From Pseudomonas alcaliphila JAB1 (GTDB lineage: Bacteria; Pseudomonadota; Gammaproteobacteria; Pseudomonadales; Pseudomonadaceae), in the NCBI RefSeq assembly GCF_001941865.1, contig NZ_CP016162.1, forward strand, positions 3,223,501 through 3,287,500: a DNA stretch of 64,000 nt, read 5' to 3'. Below are positions 46,364 to 54,768 of the stretch, in pieces. Position numbers and translations under genes: made by a program. Under the pieces are notes generated by a model, which was given only the letters and a program-made list of their open reading frames with translations, searched no databases and was not told the origin of the DNA. Every line of letters begins with the position of its first letter. Position 1 is the stretch's first letter.

Positions 46364-47682
46364 CGGACATCCGCATGTACACGGGAAAATGCAGCCTGAT
46401 AATTCTGCGTAGATAGCGACAGGATGCCATCAAGCACCGAGTCCGACTGGAACCATCCTCCCAGCCATGCCCTCTGCATGAAAATGAAATTGCTCATAGG
46501 GTCATGCAAGGTAAACGCCGGATAGAAACTGAAGGAAGAATCTTGCATGTATTTGCCGGCATATCTCGTACTCAGGTAAAGGTCGCAATTGAATACCTTG
46601 ACCTCTGCAGGCGAGAAACGCAGCACATCTATCAAAATACGCGGTATGGCCGTCGGATATCCGACCAAAAAGGGATTGCGTCTGATCCCGATCTCGAAGC
46701 GTAGCCGCAAGCGCTCGCCCAGCTCTTTCAACCAATCGAAGCGTTGCAAACAGCTTTGGGCAAGAACAACGAAACTCAGGTCACGCATCACCGTAAGGAA
46801 ATCATCCGGCGAGCCGCACGACAAATCATCCTCAAGGTAATAGGCGACATCCGTACGACTCCCGAATTGAAGGTGAGGCAAGGCATTACCAGCACGATGG
46901 GTCGGGCGAATGACCAGATCAAAGTTATCGATCTCTGCACCATTCGCCAGGCCGACATCTACTGGACCAACAATCGCGACCCTCTTACCCCGAATGAGTT
47001 GAGCAAAAGAGGCCTCTTCCGAAAGAGCATCTGCTACTAGCTCATAGTCAGGGCAACGCTGTTGGTACAAATACGACAGATGCAAAAAAGCACGATGGGG
47101 ATCCGGCTGCTCCGCCAGCGACAAACGCAGCTCCTCCATCAAGAATTCGTGCGCTTCGGGATCGGCCTGTTCATTGGCCCAACTCATGCGATACATCGCG
47201 GGCAACAGCTCGTCAGCATGAATCAGAGTGTCCAGATCTTGCTTGCCGGCACGCTCGACAAAATTTGCGCGATGGAGCCAATATAAATCTACCTGTCCGG
47301 CCAGCAGAAACAGACGCGCGAAGAACAGCTCCATAGGCAACGGCAAGTCAGACAAGCATTGGGGATGTGAACGAGCGAAATCCGCCAGGCGCTCGGCTCG
47401 TGCCTGACAAGCCTCACTAGGCCAGCGCCAGAAAGGCCCGTCAGCACACATCAGGTGCTCTAACAGAGGATTCCAGCAGGCCTGAAATGTCTTGCGCAAA
47501 GACTCCTGCCAGCCCGACCAAGCCACAGCAAGACCCACTCCAACAAAACAACGTGGATGCAGTCCTGCACAACGATAAACGCTCCAACGACCCAGTTCGG
47601 AGAAACGCCGCTCAGGCGACACCGCCCGCATTCTTCTGAGCAGATCGGTTCGACATTGCCTATAACAGGCCGAGACGACCAC
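46360..47682 (-). CDS. Putative glycosyltransferase with GT29 sialyltransferase-like motif (copy 1)
   Basis: The protein has 440 residues from a GTG start; an ATG 17 codons on is also possible. The N-terminal 225 residues are helical and unassigned. Residues 232-260 read GKRVAIVGPVDVGLANGAEI and then DNFDLVIR, matching the layout of the eukaryotic sialyltransferase L-motif (CAVVGNSG-x-G-x-EIDSHDFVLRMN). A second block at 336-368 (GYPTAIPRILIDVL, EVKVFNCDLY) resembles the S-motif, and LHDPMSNFIF follows at 392-401. A paralogue lies at 58797-60464. No Maf-type gene is visible, so these may transfer nonulosonic acid to flagellin. Confidence 0.6.
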   Translation of the reverse strand: MVVSACYRQCRTDLLRRMRAVSPERRFSELGRWSVYRCAGLHPRCFVGVGLAVAWSGWQESLRKTFQACWNPLLEHLMCADGPFWRWPSEACQARAERLADFARSHPQCLSDLPLPMELFFARLFLLAGQVDLYWLHRANFVERAGKQDLDTLIHADELLPAMYRMSWANEQADPEAHEFLMEELRLSLAEQPDPHRAFLHLSYLYQQRCPDYELVADALSEEASFAQLIRGKRVAIVGPVDVGLANGAEIDNFDLVIRPTHRAGNALPHLQFGSRTDVAYYLEDDLSCGSPDDFLTVMRDLSFVVLAQSCLQRFDWLKELGERLRLRFEIGIRRNPFLVGYPTAIPRILIDVLRFSPAEVKVFNCDLYLSTRYAGKYMQDSSFSFYPAFTLHDPMSNFIFMQRAWLGGWFQSDSVLDGILSLSTQNYQAAFSRVHADVR

Positions 47683-47683
47683 C

Positions 47684-48352
47684 CTACCGCACCTGTCTCA
47701 GCACCATAAATGCCTCGGCAGCCTCGACGCCGACCGAATGTCCCCGGTGCAACGCCAGCGCGGCCACATGTTGCGAACTACGTGAGTGCGGCGCACTGCG
47801 CATCTCCTCGGCATAACACTCCAGCGCTACCTGCTTTGTAACCTGATAAGCACTAATGTCGACGAAGTGATTGGGCATGAACGGCATCCGCCCGGGGTTG
47901 TTCCACTCACTGCTGGACACGACCTCAAAAGCGAGAATTTCTCGTACCGACTGTCCCGGTAGCGGTCGACAGGCCGTCAATACCGCCTGTTGCGCTACTT
48001 GGTGATCAACATTCAGATCACCCTGATGATGGGTGTAGACGATCTGCGGACGGATACGAGCCAACAAAACCTCCAACGGCTGCACCACATCCAGCAAAGG
48101 CAGGCTGTCCAGACGATTGTCAGGCAGACCAAGAAAGCTCATCTCGCTCACACCGAGGGCATAACAGGCCTGCTCGCTAGCACGCAGACGGCGCCGCTGC
48201 GCATCTGCATCCTCGCTCCCTCGAGACGTCACACCATCGGCGAGATAGATCACGTGCACGCGATCGCCTTCGGCGACATGACGCGCAAGGGTGCCGCCAC
48301 AGCCCAGCACCTCGTCATCGGCATGAGCCGCAACCACAAGCACATCACTCAT
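47684..48352 (-). CDS. PIG-L/LmbE-family deacetylase
   Basis: This 222-residue zinc-dependent N-deacetylase has the AHADDEVLGCGGT motif at 9-21 (His10, Asp12, Asp13), a second metal His in THHQGDLNVDHQ and the downstream HxxH-type segment. The family deacetylates N-acetyl-amino-sugars. It overlaps pseI by 8 bases and is close to the formyltransferase gene. A credible role is removing an N-acetyl group from a 5- or 7-acetamido nonulosonate intermediate so that another acyl group can be placed there. Confidence 0.85.
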   Translation of the reverse strand: MSDVLVVAAHADDEVLGCGGTLARHVAEGDRVHVIYLADGVTSRGSEDADAQRRRLRASEQACYALGVSEMSFLGLPDNRLDSLPLLDVVQPLEVLLARIRPQIVYTHHQGDLNVDHQVAQQAVLTACRPLPGQSVREILAFEVVSSSEWNNPGRMPFMPNHFVDISAYQVTKQVALECYAEEMRSAPHSRSSQHVAALALHRGHSVGVEAAEAFMVLRQVR

Positions 48353-49397
48353 CGAAGAGTTCCCATGAGGCCGGCGTACCGCGAATCACCGCCACTTTCA
48401 GACGACGACCAAGCAACGCATTGAAATGCTTGGGCGCCAGTCCGAAGCCTGGGCGGATACGGCGAATATCTTCGGCAGATACCTGGCTCCCGGCCGGCAA
48501 GTCACGGACGAAATAGATAGAGCGTCGAAAAGCCTTGTTGCCCTCCTCCACCGGTTGCCGCTGATATCCAGCCCGCCCCAGGCACAGCCAGGCATCATGT
48601 GCGTCACGGCATAGCCGCTCCAATTCATGCGGTTCTATGGAGAACTCGCTATCCGGCCCCTTATCGGCACGGCTCAGAGTGAAGTGCTTTTCAATCACAC
48701 AAGCACCAAGCGCCACCGCTGCAACGGAGGCGGTGGTACCTAGCGTGTGATCCGATAATCCAGAAAGTACTTGAAAACGCTGTGCCAACTCGGGAATCTG
48801 GCGAAGATTGGCCTGCTCCAACGGAGCAGGATAGCTACTAATACAGTGCAGCAAGACCAGCTCTCGACACCCCGCATCACGTGCTGTAGCGACCGCCTCG
48901 GCAATCTCCTCCTCACTGGCCATACCCGTGGAAATAACCATGGGCTTGCCCGTGCTGGCTACATAACGGATCAAAGGCAGGTCTATCGTCTCGAAGGAAG
49001 CGATCTTGTAGGCTGGTGCTCCCAAGTCCTCCAGCAGATCGACAGCGCTTTCATCGAAAGGCGTTGAAAAGACCGTAATACCCAAGCGGCTCGCATGCTC
49101 GAAAATTGGTCGGTGCCAGGCAAATGGCGTTTCCGCCCAGCGATACAGGTCGAACAGTTTGTATCCATCCCACAAACCGCCCTTAATAGAAAACTCGGGG
49201 CGGTCACAATCAATGGTCATGGTCTCCGCAGTGTAGGTCTGCAGCTTCACCGCATCTGCACCGCTACGCTTGGCCGCATCAATGGTTTGCAACGCCCTGG
49301 ACAACTGGCCGTTATGATTGGCCGACAACTCGGCAATAATGTAGGGCGCATATTCGGGACCGATCGATCGACCGGCGATAGAAACGTTCAAATCCAT
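48345..49397 (-). CDS. pseI: Pseudaminic acid synthase PseI
   Basis: The protein has 350 residues. The NeuB barrel (1-280) has ELSANHNG, VKLQTYTAETMT, STPFDESAVDLL, LSDHTLG and VIEKHFTL. A C-terminal SAF antifreeze-like domain (about 285-345, RRSIYFVRDLPAGSQVSAEDI) completes it. The segment LWDGYKLFDLYRWAETPFAWH is characteristic of PseI rather than NeuB or LegI. It condenses 6-deoxy-AltdiNAc with phosphoenolpyruvate to give Pse5Ac7Ac. It overlaps the formyltransferase stop by one base. Confidence 0.92.
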   Translation of the reverse strand: MDLNVSIAGRSIGPEYAPYIIAELSANHNGQLSRALQTIDAAKRSGADAVKLQTYTAETMTIDCDRPEFSIKGGLWDGYKLFDLYRWAETPFAWHRPIFEHASRLGITVFSTPFDESAVDLLEDLGAPAYKIASFETIDLPLIRYVASTGKPMVISTGMASEEEIAEAVATARDAGCRELVLLHCISSYPAPLEQANLRQIPELAQRFQVLSGLSDHTLGTTASVAAVALGACVIEKHFTLSRADKGPDSEFSIEPHELERLCRDAHDAWLCLGRAGYQRQPVEEGNKAFRRSIYFVRDLPAGSQVSAEDIRRIRPGFGLAPKHFNALLGRRLKVAVIRGTPASWELFDE

Positions 49398-50098
49398 TAC
49401 CTCTCCGGCGTGCCACGCGGACGTAGCACAACATGTGCGTAAAGTTGGTCACCGTCCAACTTGGCGTTGGAAAACTCCACGCAAAAATCGCCATATTCGA
49501 TAAATGCCGGAGGATAACCCGAAGCATCAAGCATACGGATATGGTCGTATAGCCCCTCTAGCCCACCTGTATCCGGTAAACGACTCTGCGCTGGCAAGCG
49601 GCGCCGGAAAGTCACAACAGCCCCCTGCTGCGCAGTCGGCTGGGGACGACAGGAGATGATCTCGGCGATCATATCCTCTGCCAGTTTGCCTGCCCGGATG
49701 TAAATATCCTGCGCCGTACCTTCAAGGGTCATCGGCTTCTTCAGGTAGATCGGCCCAGCATCCAACTCTTCGACCATGCGTAACGCTGTCAGGCATGTCT
49801 CTCGATGCCCCGCGGCAATCAGATTCTGCAACGGACTTCCGCCACGGCCATAAGGCAGGTCGGTCATGTGAAAACATACGCACTCATGCTGCAGCAGCGT
49901 CTGCTCTGTCACCCTCCAGTTCCAGTGCAGAAAGAAGATGTAACGCGGCGCCATAGCAATCACTGCGGCATCTAGCGCCGCAGGGTCGCGCACCCACACC
50001 CAGCGTTCCCCAGAGCGCTGGCGCAACCGATCAAAACTAGCTGAATGCCAGTCCTTGCAGCTGACAAACAGGTACAACGGGGTATCTAGTCCTGCCAT
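49397..50098 (-). CDS. Formyltransferase-like enzyme (Met-tRNA formyltransferase superfamily)
   Basis: This 233-residue protein has CFHMTDLPYGRGGSPLQNLI at about 75-94 and ELDAGPIYLKKPM at 111-123, the catalytic core of formyl-THF-dependent transferases. His77 and Asp113 are present. The usual Asn two residues before the His (NxH) is a Cys here (Cys75), a notable substitution. It lacks the tRNA-binding C-domain, so the acceptor is probably a sugar amine. Next to PIG-L and pse genes it likely makes an N-formyl nonulosonate; Pse with 7-N-formyl occurs in some Pseudomonas glycans. Confidence 0.82.
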   Translation of the reverse strand: MAGLDTPLYLFVSCKDWHSASFDRLRQRSGERWVWVRDPAALDAAVIAMAPRYIFFLHWNWRVTEQTLLQHECVCFHMTDLPYGRGGSPLQNLIAAGHRETCLTALRMVEELDAGPIYLKKPMTLEGTAQDIYIRAGKLAEDMIAEIISCRPQPTAQQGAVVTFRRRLPAQSRLPDTGGLEGLYDHIRMLDASGYPPAFIEYGDFCVEFSNAKLDGDQLYAHVVLRPRGTPER

Positions 50099-50111
50099 TG
50101 CGTTTCGTCCT

Positions 50112-50834
50112 TCAGGCGGTACTACCAGCGTCCACGGTCAGCGTGGTGCCCGTCACTTGAGCTGCCTGCTCACCAAGCAAATAGCTAACCGCTCCAGCCA
50201 CATCCTCCGGGGTGGCCAGGCGCCCCAACGGACTACGGCGCTGGATACTTTGCAGCTTTTCCCCCTGCAGACCAGACGTCATTTCCGTCGCCATATAGCC
50301 AGGAGCCACATTGTTAACAGTGATGCCGACCCTGCCTACCTCACGCGCCAGAGAGCGTGTAAAACCGGCAAGCGCAGCTTTGCTGGCTGCATACACGGAT
50401 AGACCACTGAACCCTGTAGAGGCGATGATCGAGGTGATGTTCACGATGCGTCCGCAACGATTCAACAACATCGGCCGCAATAGGTACTTGGTCAGTAGGA
50501 TTGGCGCCTCAACATTTATACGCAGCAGTTCGCTGATATCGCGCTCATGCAACGTCGCCAACACACCGTCCCCACCTTTGGCCGCATTATTCACGAGCGC
50601 CCAGGGCCGCCCATGAGTGGCAACAATGCGCTTAGCAAATGGATGCAGACTGCCTAGATCATTCAATTCCAGACTCTCGAACAACACCTGCTCCGGATAA
50701 TCGGCCTGCAAGGCACGTAGTTCGTCACTCAGGCGCCGCCCACAACCTACGACACGGTAACCATCCAACGCGGCACGCTTTGCAATAGCCAGGCCCAACC
50801 CCCGCGTTGCTCCTGTAACCACCACCGTCTTCAT
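50112..50834 (-). CDS. Short-chain dehydrogenase/reductase (FabG-like)
   Basis: This 240-residue classical SDR has cofactor motif TGATRGLG at 7-14, NNAA at 82-85, and catalytic Ser135, Tyr148 and Lys152 (YAASK). It most resembles 3-oxoacyl-ACP reductases. Its gene overlaps the AMP-ligase gene by 4 bases and the ACP is next, so it probably reduces an acyl group carried on that ACP, for example to a 3-hydroxyacyl chain to decorate the amino sugar. Reduction of a sugar cannot be excluded. Confidence 0.85.
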   Translation of the reverse strand: MKTVVVTGATRGLGLAIAKRAALDGYRVVGCGRRLSDELRALQADYPEQVLFESLELNDLGSLHPFAKRIVATHGRPWALVNNAAKGGDGVLATLHERDISELLRINVEAPILLTKYLLRPMLLNRCGRIVNITSIIASTGFSGLSVYAASKAALAGFTRSLAREVGRVGITVNNVAPGYMATEMTSGLQGEKLQSIQRRSPLGRLATPEDVAGAVSYLLGEQAAQVTGTTLTVDAGSTA

Positions 50835-52150
50835 TCCACAATCCTTTCCCGTTTACCCGCCGGGGTCTCCGGCAAGGACTCAACAAACTCCAGCAAAGCC
50901 GGTACCTGCCATCGTTCCAAACCGGCACGGCACTGGCGCAATACCTCCCGGCGCAACGAGCTGAGCTCACTGCCCGGAGAGACGACAAGCTCAGCAACCA
51001 CCAACTGGCCCATCATGCTGTTACGCCGCCCCGATACACGCGCATCCATAATGCCTGCGACCGTGCGCAAAAAAGACTCAATATGCTCAGGGCTGACCTT
51101 GTTGCCCCCAACATTGATAACACCGCCGCCCCGCCCTAGAAACAGAACGCGCTCGCCCTGCTGAAGAACCAGATCCCCCGTATCGAGATAACCCTCACTG
51201 TCAACTCGTTGCGATACCTCGCTGCCTCCGGAAGCCACCTTGGGCTTGATCAGTAGGTGGCCATCATCCCTGATACGCAAATCGCCCCCTGCCTCCCCAG
51301 TACCCAACCAACGGGCAGGGAAACCGGGTAACCCATCGCGCACGGTGAAACCGATGCCGGCCTCTGTAGAAGCATAGATATGGATCAGGCGAGCCTGGGG
51401 ATATCGATTGCGCAGGGCCTGTAAAATGGCTGCATCAGCAATCTCCCCGCCCAAAGTAACCTGGCGCAGAGGAAGCAATGCACTGCGCTCGTCCATCAGC
51501 AATCTCCGCCATAAGGATGGAGTTGCCGACAATGCATTCACCCGATATTGAAGTAACAATGTCACCTGACGCTCAATCGGTAAGCCGTCCATCAACCCCA
51601 ATGCTGAACCAGCCAGCAATGCCTGCAGCAATACTTGCAGACCTGCAAAACGTACTGGGTCGTACAACAGTCCCCAGACGAACTCGCCCCCCCGCACGCC
51701 ATCCCGCTGACAGCGATGAACCAGACTGGCAAGGTCGTGCTCAATCAACTTGGGTTTGCCCGTCGTCCCCGATGTAGCCAACAGCCAGCGAGTTCGCCCT
51801 GAAAATGAGGGGGACATCGGCGCAGACGGCAAAGCCTCCAAAGCGCCGCCGACAAAACGGTGAGAGCACTCAGCCTGAAAAACCAGGGCATCATGCCAAG
51901 CGGCTGGCAAAGAGCTAGGCAACAACAGCACGGCCTCCACCTCGCCATCTAGCGCCAACAGTGCGGGTATCAACTCGCGCGCTGACAGCCCCTGCAATAC
52001 CACACACTGAGTGCGCACCAAACGCAGGTGGCGACGTAATGCCTGAGCCTCATCGAGCACCTCGGCATAGCTGCGCATGCCCTCTTCCTGATACAGACAA
52101 GGCCTGTCGCCTGGCACTGCCTGCAGGAGTGAGAAAAAGCTCTCAGTCAT
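50831..52150 (-). CDS. AMP-binding acyl-activating enzyme (acyl-ACP/CoA ligase type)
   Basis: The protein has 439 residues from the ATG at 52148-52150. The adenylation P-loop is LATSGTTGKPKLIEHD, with YASTEAG, DTGDLV and the hinge FLGRGGGVINVGGNK. The C-terminal domain ends ETPAGKRERIVE, with the catalytic Lys in AGKR. It is shorter than typical 500-550-residue ligases, mainly at the N-terminus. It overlaps the ACP gene by 8 bases, so the likely reaction is loading a short carboxylic acid onto that carrier protein. The substrate is not deducible. Confidence 0.87.
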   Translation of the reverse strand: MTESFFSLLQAVPGDRPCLYQEEGMRSYAEVLDEAQALRRHLRLVRTQCVVLQGLSARELIPALLALDGEVEAVLLLPSSLPAAWHDALVFQAECSHRFVGGALEALPSAPMSPSFSGRTRWLLATSGTTGKPKLIEHDLASLVHRCQRDGVRGGEFVWGLLYDPVRFAGLQVLLQALLAGSALGLMDGLPIERQVTLLLQYRVNALSATPSLWRRLLMDERSALLPLRQVTLGGEIADAAILQALRNRYPQARLIHIYASTEAGIGFTVRDGLPGFPARWLGTGEAGGDLRIRDDGHLLIKPKVASGGSEVSQRVDSEGYLDTGDLVLQQGERVLFLGRGGGVINVGGNKVSPEHIESFLRTVAGIMDARVSGRRNSMMGQLVVAELVVSPGSELSSLRREVLRQCRAGLERWQVPALLEFVESLPETPAGKRERIVE

Positions 52151-52394
52151 TGTTGGGCATATAGCGCTGATAGATGGTGACAAACTCCCCTAGATTGCGC
52201 GGGTATACCGGCTCCGCCATCAGGCTGAATGGATCGTATCCAAGACGCTCCTCCAAGGTCGCCACTAGAATGGCAAAGCCCATGGAGTCCAACCCACTAT
52301 CGAGCAGGATGGTGTCATCCTCAAGATCAGCGATTAGCTCACAGTCAGTCTGCTCCGCAATATCGCGCATAGTTTGAATGATCAGTTCTTTCAT
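52143..52394 (-). CDS. Acyl carrier protein
   Basis: This 83-residue acidic carrier has the phosphopantetheine attachment motif DSGLDSMGF, with Ser37. It is a dedicated ACP distinct from housekeeping AcpP (DSLDTVE). I use the ATG at 52392-52394; an in-frame TTG three codons upstream overlaps the pseH stop. It is grouped with an AMP-ligase and an SDR, forming a small acyl-building unit inside the nonulosonate operon. Confidence 0.9.
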   Translation of the reverse strand: MKELIIQTMRDIAEQTDCELIADLEDDTILLDSGLDSMGFAILVATLEERLGYDPFSLMAEPVYPRNLGEFVTIYQRYMPNND

Positions 52395-52399
52395 GGAGG

Positions 52400-52981
52400 T
52401 CAACCATCACTATATGTCATGAGTGCGACGGCCTCGCCGATCTGACGGGGCAGTTGTGTCAAAACTCTCTCTCGATTGTCTCGCCACTCATCGCGTAAAT
52501 ATTCGTAATGCAACAGCGCATGATGTTTTCCATCACGCCACAGCGCGTCAGCCTGTCGATTCACAAGACGGTAGGCAAAGGCTTTATGCATGCGTTGCGG
52601 AGCCTTGTTGAACTCCAGCACCGCAGCATGCAGGCAATCCATCCCCAGTTGCGAAAAAGCAAAGTCCAGCGCAGCAACCTCAAGTAGCAAGCCACTACCT
52701 GGCCAGACGGCTTCAACACCGATGTAGCACCCCCAACTACAACGACGCTCGCCTATGTCGCTGAAATAGAGCATGCCAATCGGCCGGTTCTGCTGGTGAA
52801 ATACTAGGTAAAGTCGGCTGGAATCACCTTGTAGACTCGCAAACCACGCCTGCTGCTGATCAGCACTGATCGGTTGATCATTAAGCATATTGCTCCTGAT
52901 CCGCGGGCTGTTACGCCAAACTCGAACCGTTTCCAGCATGTCGGCACTGAGAGGAACAAATCGACTATCGGGGATACTCAT
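52400..52981 (-). CDS. pseH: PseH-like GNAT N-acyltransferase
   Basis: This 193-residue GNAT-fold protein starts MSIPDSRFVPLSADMLETVRVWRN, and the RNSPRIRSNMLNDQPISADQQQAWF segment typifies PseH. PseH acetylates UDP-4-amino-4,6-dideoxy-L-AltNAc at N-4. Because the ACP gene follows immediately, the donor could be an acyl-ACP instead of acetyl-CoA in this strain. It overlaps pseG by 4 bases. Confidence 0.87.
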   Translation of the reverse strand: MSIPDSRFVPLSADMLETVRVWRNSPRIRSNMLNDQPISADQQQAWFASLQGDSSRLYLVFHQQNRPIGMLYFSDIGERRCSWGCYIGVEAVWPGSGLLLEVAALDFAFSQLGMDCLHAAVLEFNKAPQRMHKAFAYRLVNRQADALWRDGKHHALLHYEYLRDEWRDNRERVLTQLPRQIGEAVALMTYSDG

Positions 52982-54066
52982 GGGATGGCTTCAAGCAGTT
53001 CTTTGACCAAGTAGGATACCCCTGCCCCCGAACAGACACCAACAGCCTGCTGGCTCATCCAATCAAGGCGCCACGGCTCGCGCAGGAGAAGAGCCAGACT
53101 CTCAGGTAAAGCACGCGGCAACTCAGCAGATGGTAGTAACAACGCGGCACCGGCCTCTTGAAGCGCAATAGCTGCCGGATACTGGTTTTCAGCGATAACA
53201 AGCAAAAGGGTGGGAACACCAAGACAGCAGCGTTCCCAAGACGTACTACCCGCCGCACCTATGACCAGATCAGCCAAGGCCATACGCCGAGCCATGTCAT
53301 CGACCCCCTTCTCCACCGTAACAGTCCAGGGTAATTCGCGAGCGTTGGCACAAACCTCCTCCAGCCAAGGAGACTGCGCCCCTAGAACAACATCGATTAC
53401 GCAATCTTGCGGTAAAGAGCACTGCCGTAAGGACTGCAGCACTGCACTCGTAAAGTTATCCTTGTCGCCCCCCCCAAGCGTGACCAATACACGCTGCAAG
53501 CCTGCACCGCGGCGGCGCCGAAGACTTTCCGGCCGCCACATCGCAAACTCCCCACGCAGCAACGCAAACTCACTCCCAAGCAAAAGACGACAAGACGCAG
53601 GAAGCAAGCCGGAATAATCCTCTGCCCGCCGCCCGAGATTCTGATCCAGCAGGAGGTCGCAAGTATGCCGACGATCAGCAAGGTCATCGATGACCAGCAA
53701 CCGCTGACAATACGGGCGCATAGCCTTTTCCCACTCCCACTCGAGTGCGTAGTGGTCTACCACTAGCCAGTCCACATCACGATCAGCCAGCAATTCCTGG
53801 CAGTAAGAAGCATCCGCTACCTGGCTCGATCCAAGCCAGGCTGCATGCACCGGATAGCCTGTAGCAATGACTCCTGTCTCCACAGGCATAGACAGGACCT
53901 CGAACCCTTGACTGGCGATCAATTCGACAAGGTGGCCGTCATGCATCCTGCAAATGAAACAGCAACGCCCACCTTGCTCATGTAGCGCCCTCGCAAGAGT
54001 CAGGCAGCGCATGACATGGCCAGTCCCCATCGACAGCGAAGCATCAACACGAAAGACAACCTGCAC
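52978..54066 (-). CDS. pseG: UDP-2,4-diacetamido-2,4,6-trideoxy-L-altropyranose hydrolase PseG
   Basis: This 362-residue GT-B-fold protein is of the PseG family, with FRVDASLSMGTGHVMRCL at 5-22 and GAAGSTSWERCCLGVP in the C-terminal half. PseG hydrolyses the UDP-sugar to free 6-deoxy-AltdiNAc for PseI. It stands between pseH and the SGNH gene; no transferase activity is expected despite the fold. Confidence 0.92.
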   Translation of the reverse strand: MQVVFRVDASLSMGTGHVMRCLTLARALHEQGGRCCFICRMHDGHLVELIASQGFEVLSMPVETGVIATGYPVHAAWLGSSQVADASYCQELLADRDVDWLVVDHYALEWEWEKAMRPYCQRLLVIDDLADRRHTCDLLLDQNLGRRAEDYSGLLPASCRLLLGSEFALLRGEFAMWRPESLRRRRGAGLQRVLVTLGGGDKDNFTSAVLQSLRQCSLPQDCVIDVVLGAQSPWLEEVCANARELPWTVTVEKGVDDMARRMALADLVIGAAGSTSWERCCLGVPTLLLVIAENQYPAAIALQEAGAALLLPSAELPRALPESLALLLREPWRLDWMSQQAVGVCSGAGVSYLVKELLEAIP

Positions 54067-54078
54067 TACCGCGTCCCC

Positions 54079-54768
54079 TTATCCATGGAGAGCACCACTG
54101 CCCGCCTCACGAATATATCCAGTCCGAAGAACGGGCTCGATCGCATTGACAATGCTGTCAGCCAACATCTTGCTACCTTCTTTATTCAGATGATATCCGT
54201 CTGGAAGAAATAAACGCTCACCCCAATCACGCGACTTATTACATCCAAAGTTCAAAAACAGCACATTAGTTCCAGTAGCGGCACTCTCCAACACGTGATT
54301 ATAGGCAGCAACCTGCGCAGCCAACCCCGGAAAACGCTCTTCGACCACAGCCGAAACACCGGCCACGGCACACAGTAACAAAATACAATTTGGCCTATGA
54401 ACCAGGCGCTCCTTTATCAATTTCAGGAGAACACTCTTATACTCCGGCAGCGGAACCTTTTGCCCACCACCCAGCTCGCTCCGAAACCAAAGATCCACAA
54501 TACCAACTTGCAGAACAAAAACATCAGGCTGATGATAGTAGAGCCAGTCATATGACTCTACATAGACACCCTTTATCGTCTGAGCACGCACACACTTATT
54601 TATAACCTGAATTACCTCCACCGCCCCCTCTGCCCTCAGGCGCTCTTCAACAAGAACAGGATAGGTTTCACTGTAATAAAGAGCCAGCTCCTGCTCAGGC
54701 GGAGAATACGCACCTATCCTATACGGCCTAGGCAGTCCAAGCGAATCACCAGCAATCAGAACCTTCAC
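54079..54768 (-). CDS. SGNH-type hydrolase/esterase
   Basis: This 229-residue protein has block I GDS at 7-9 (nucleophile Ser9) and block V DGYHLN with Asp190 and His193. Block III lacks the normal GxND (GIVD instead). No signal peptide is visible, so it acts in the cytoplasm. In nonulosonate and O-antigen clusters such enzymes remove or transfer O-acetyl groups. The target may be Pse O-acetylation. The gene overlaps the fused synthase gene by 4 bases. Confidence 0.75.
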   Translation of the reverse strand: MKVLIAGDSLGLPRPYRIGAYSPPEQELALYYSETYPVLVEERLRAEGAVEVIQVINKCVRAQTIKGVYVESYDWLYYHQPDVFVLQVGIVDLWFRSELGGGQKVPLPEYKSVLLKLIKERLVHRPNCILLLCAVAGVSAVVEERFPGLAAQVAAYNHVLESAATGTNVLFLNFGCNKSRDWGERLFLPDGYHLNKEGSKMLADSIVNAIEPVLRTGYIREAGSGALHG

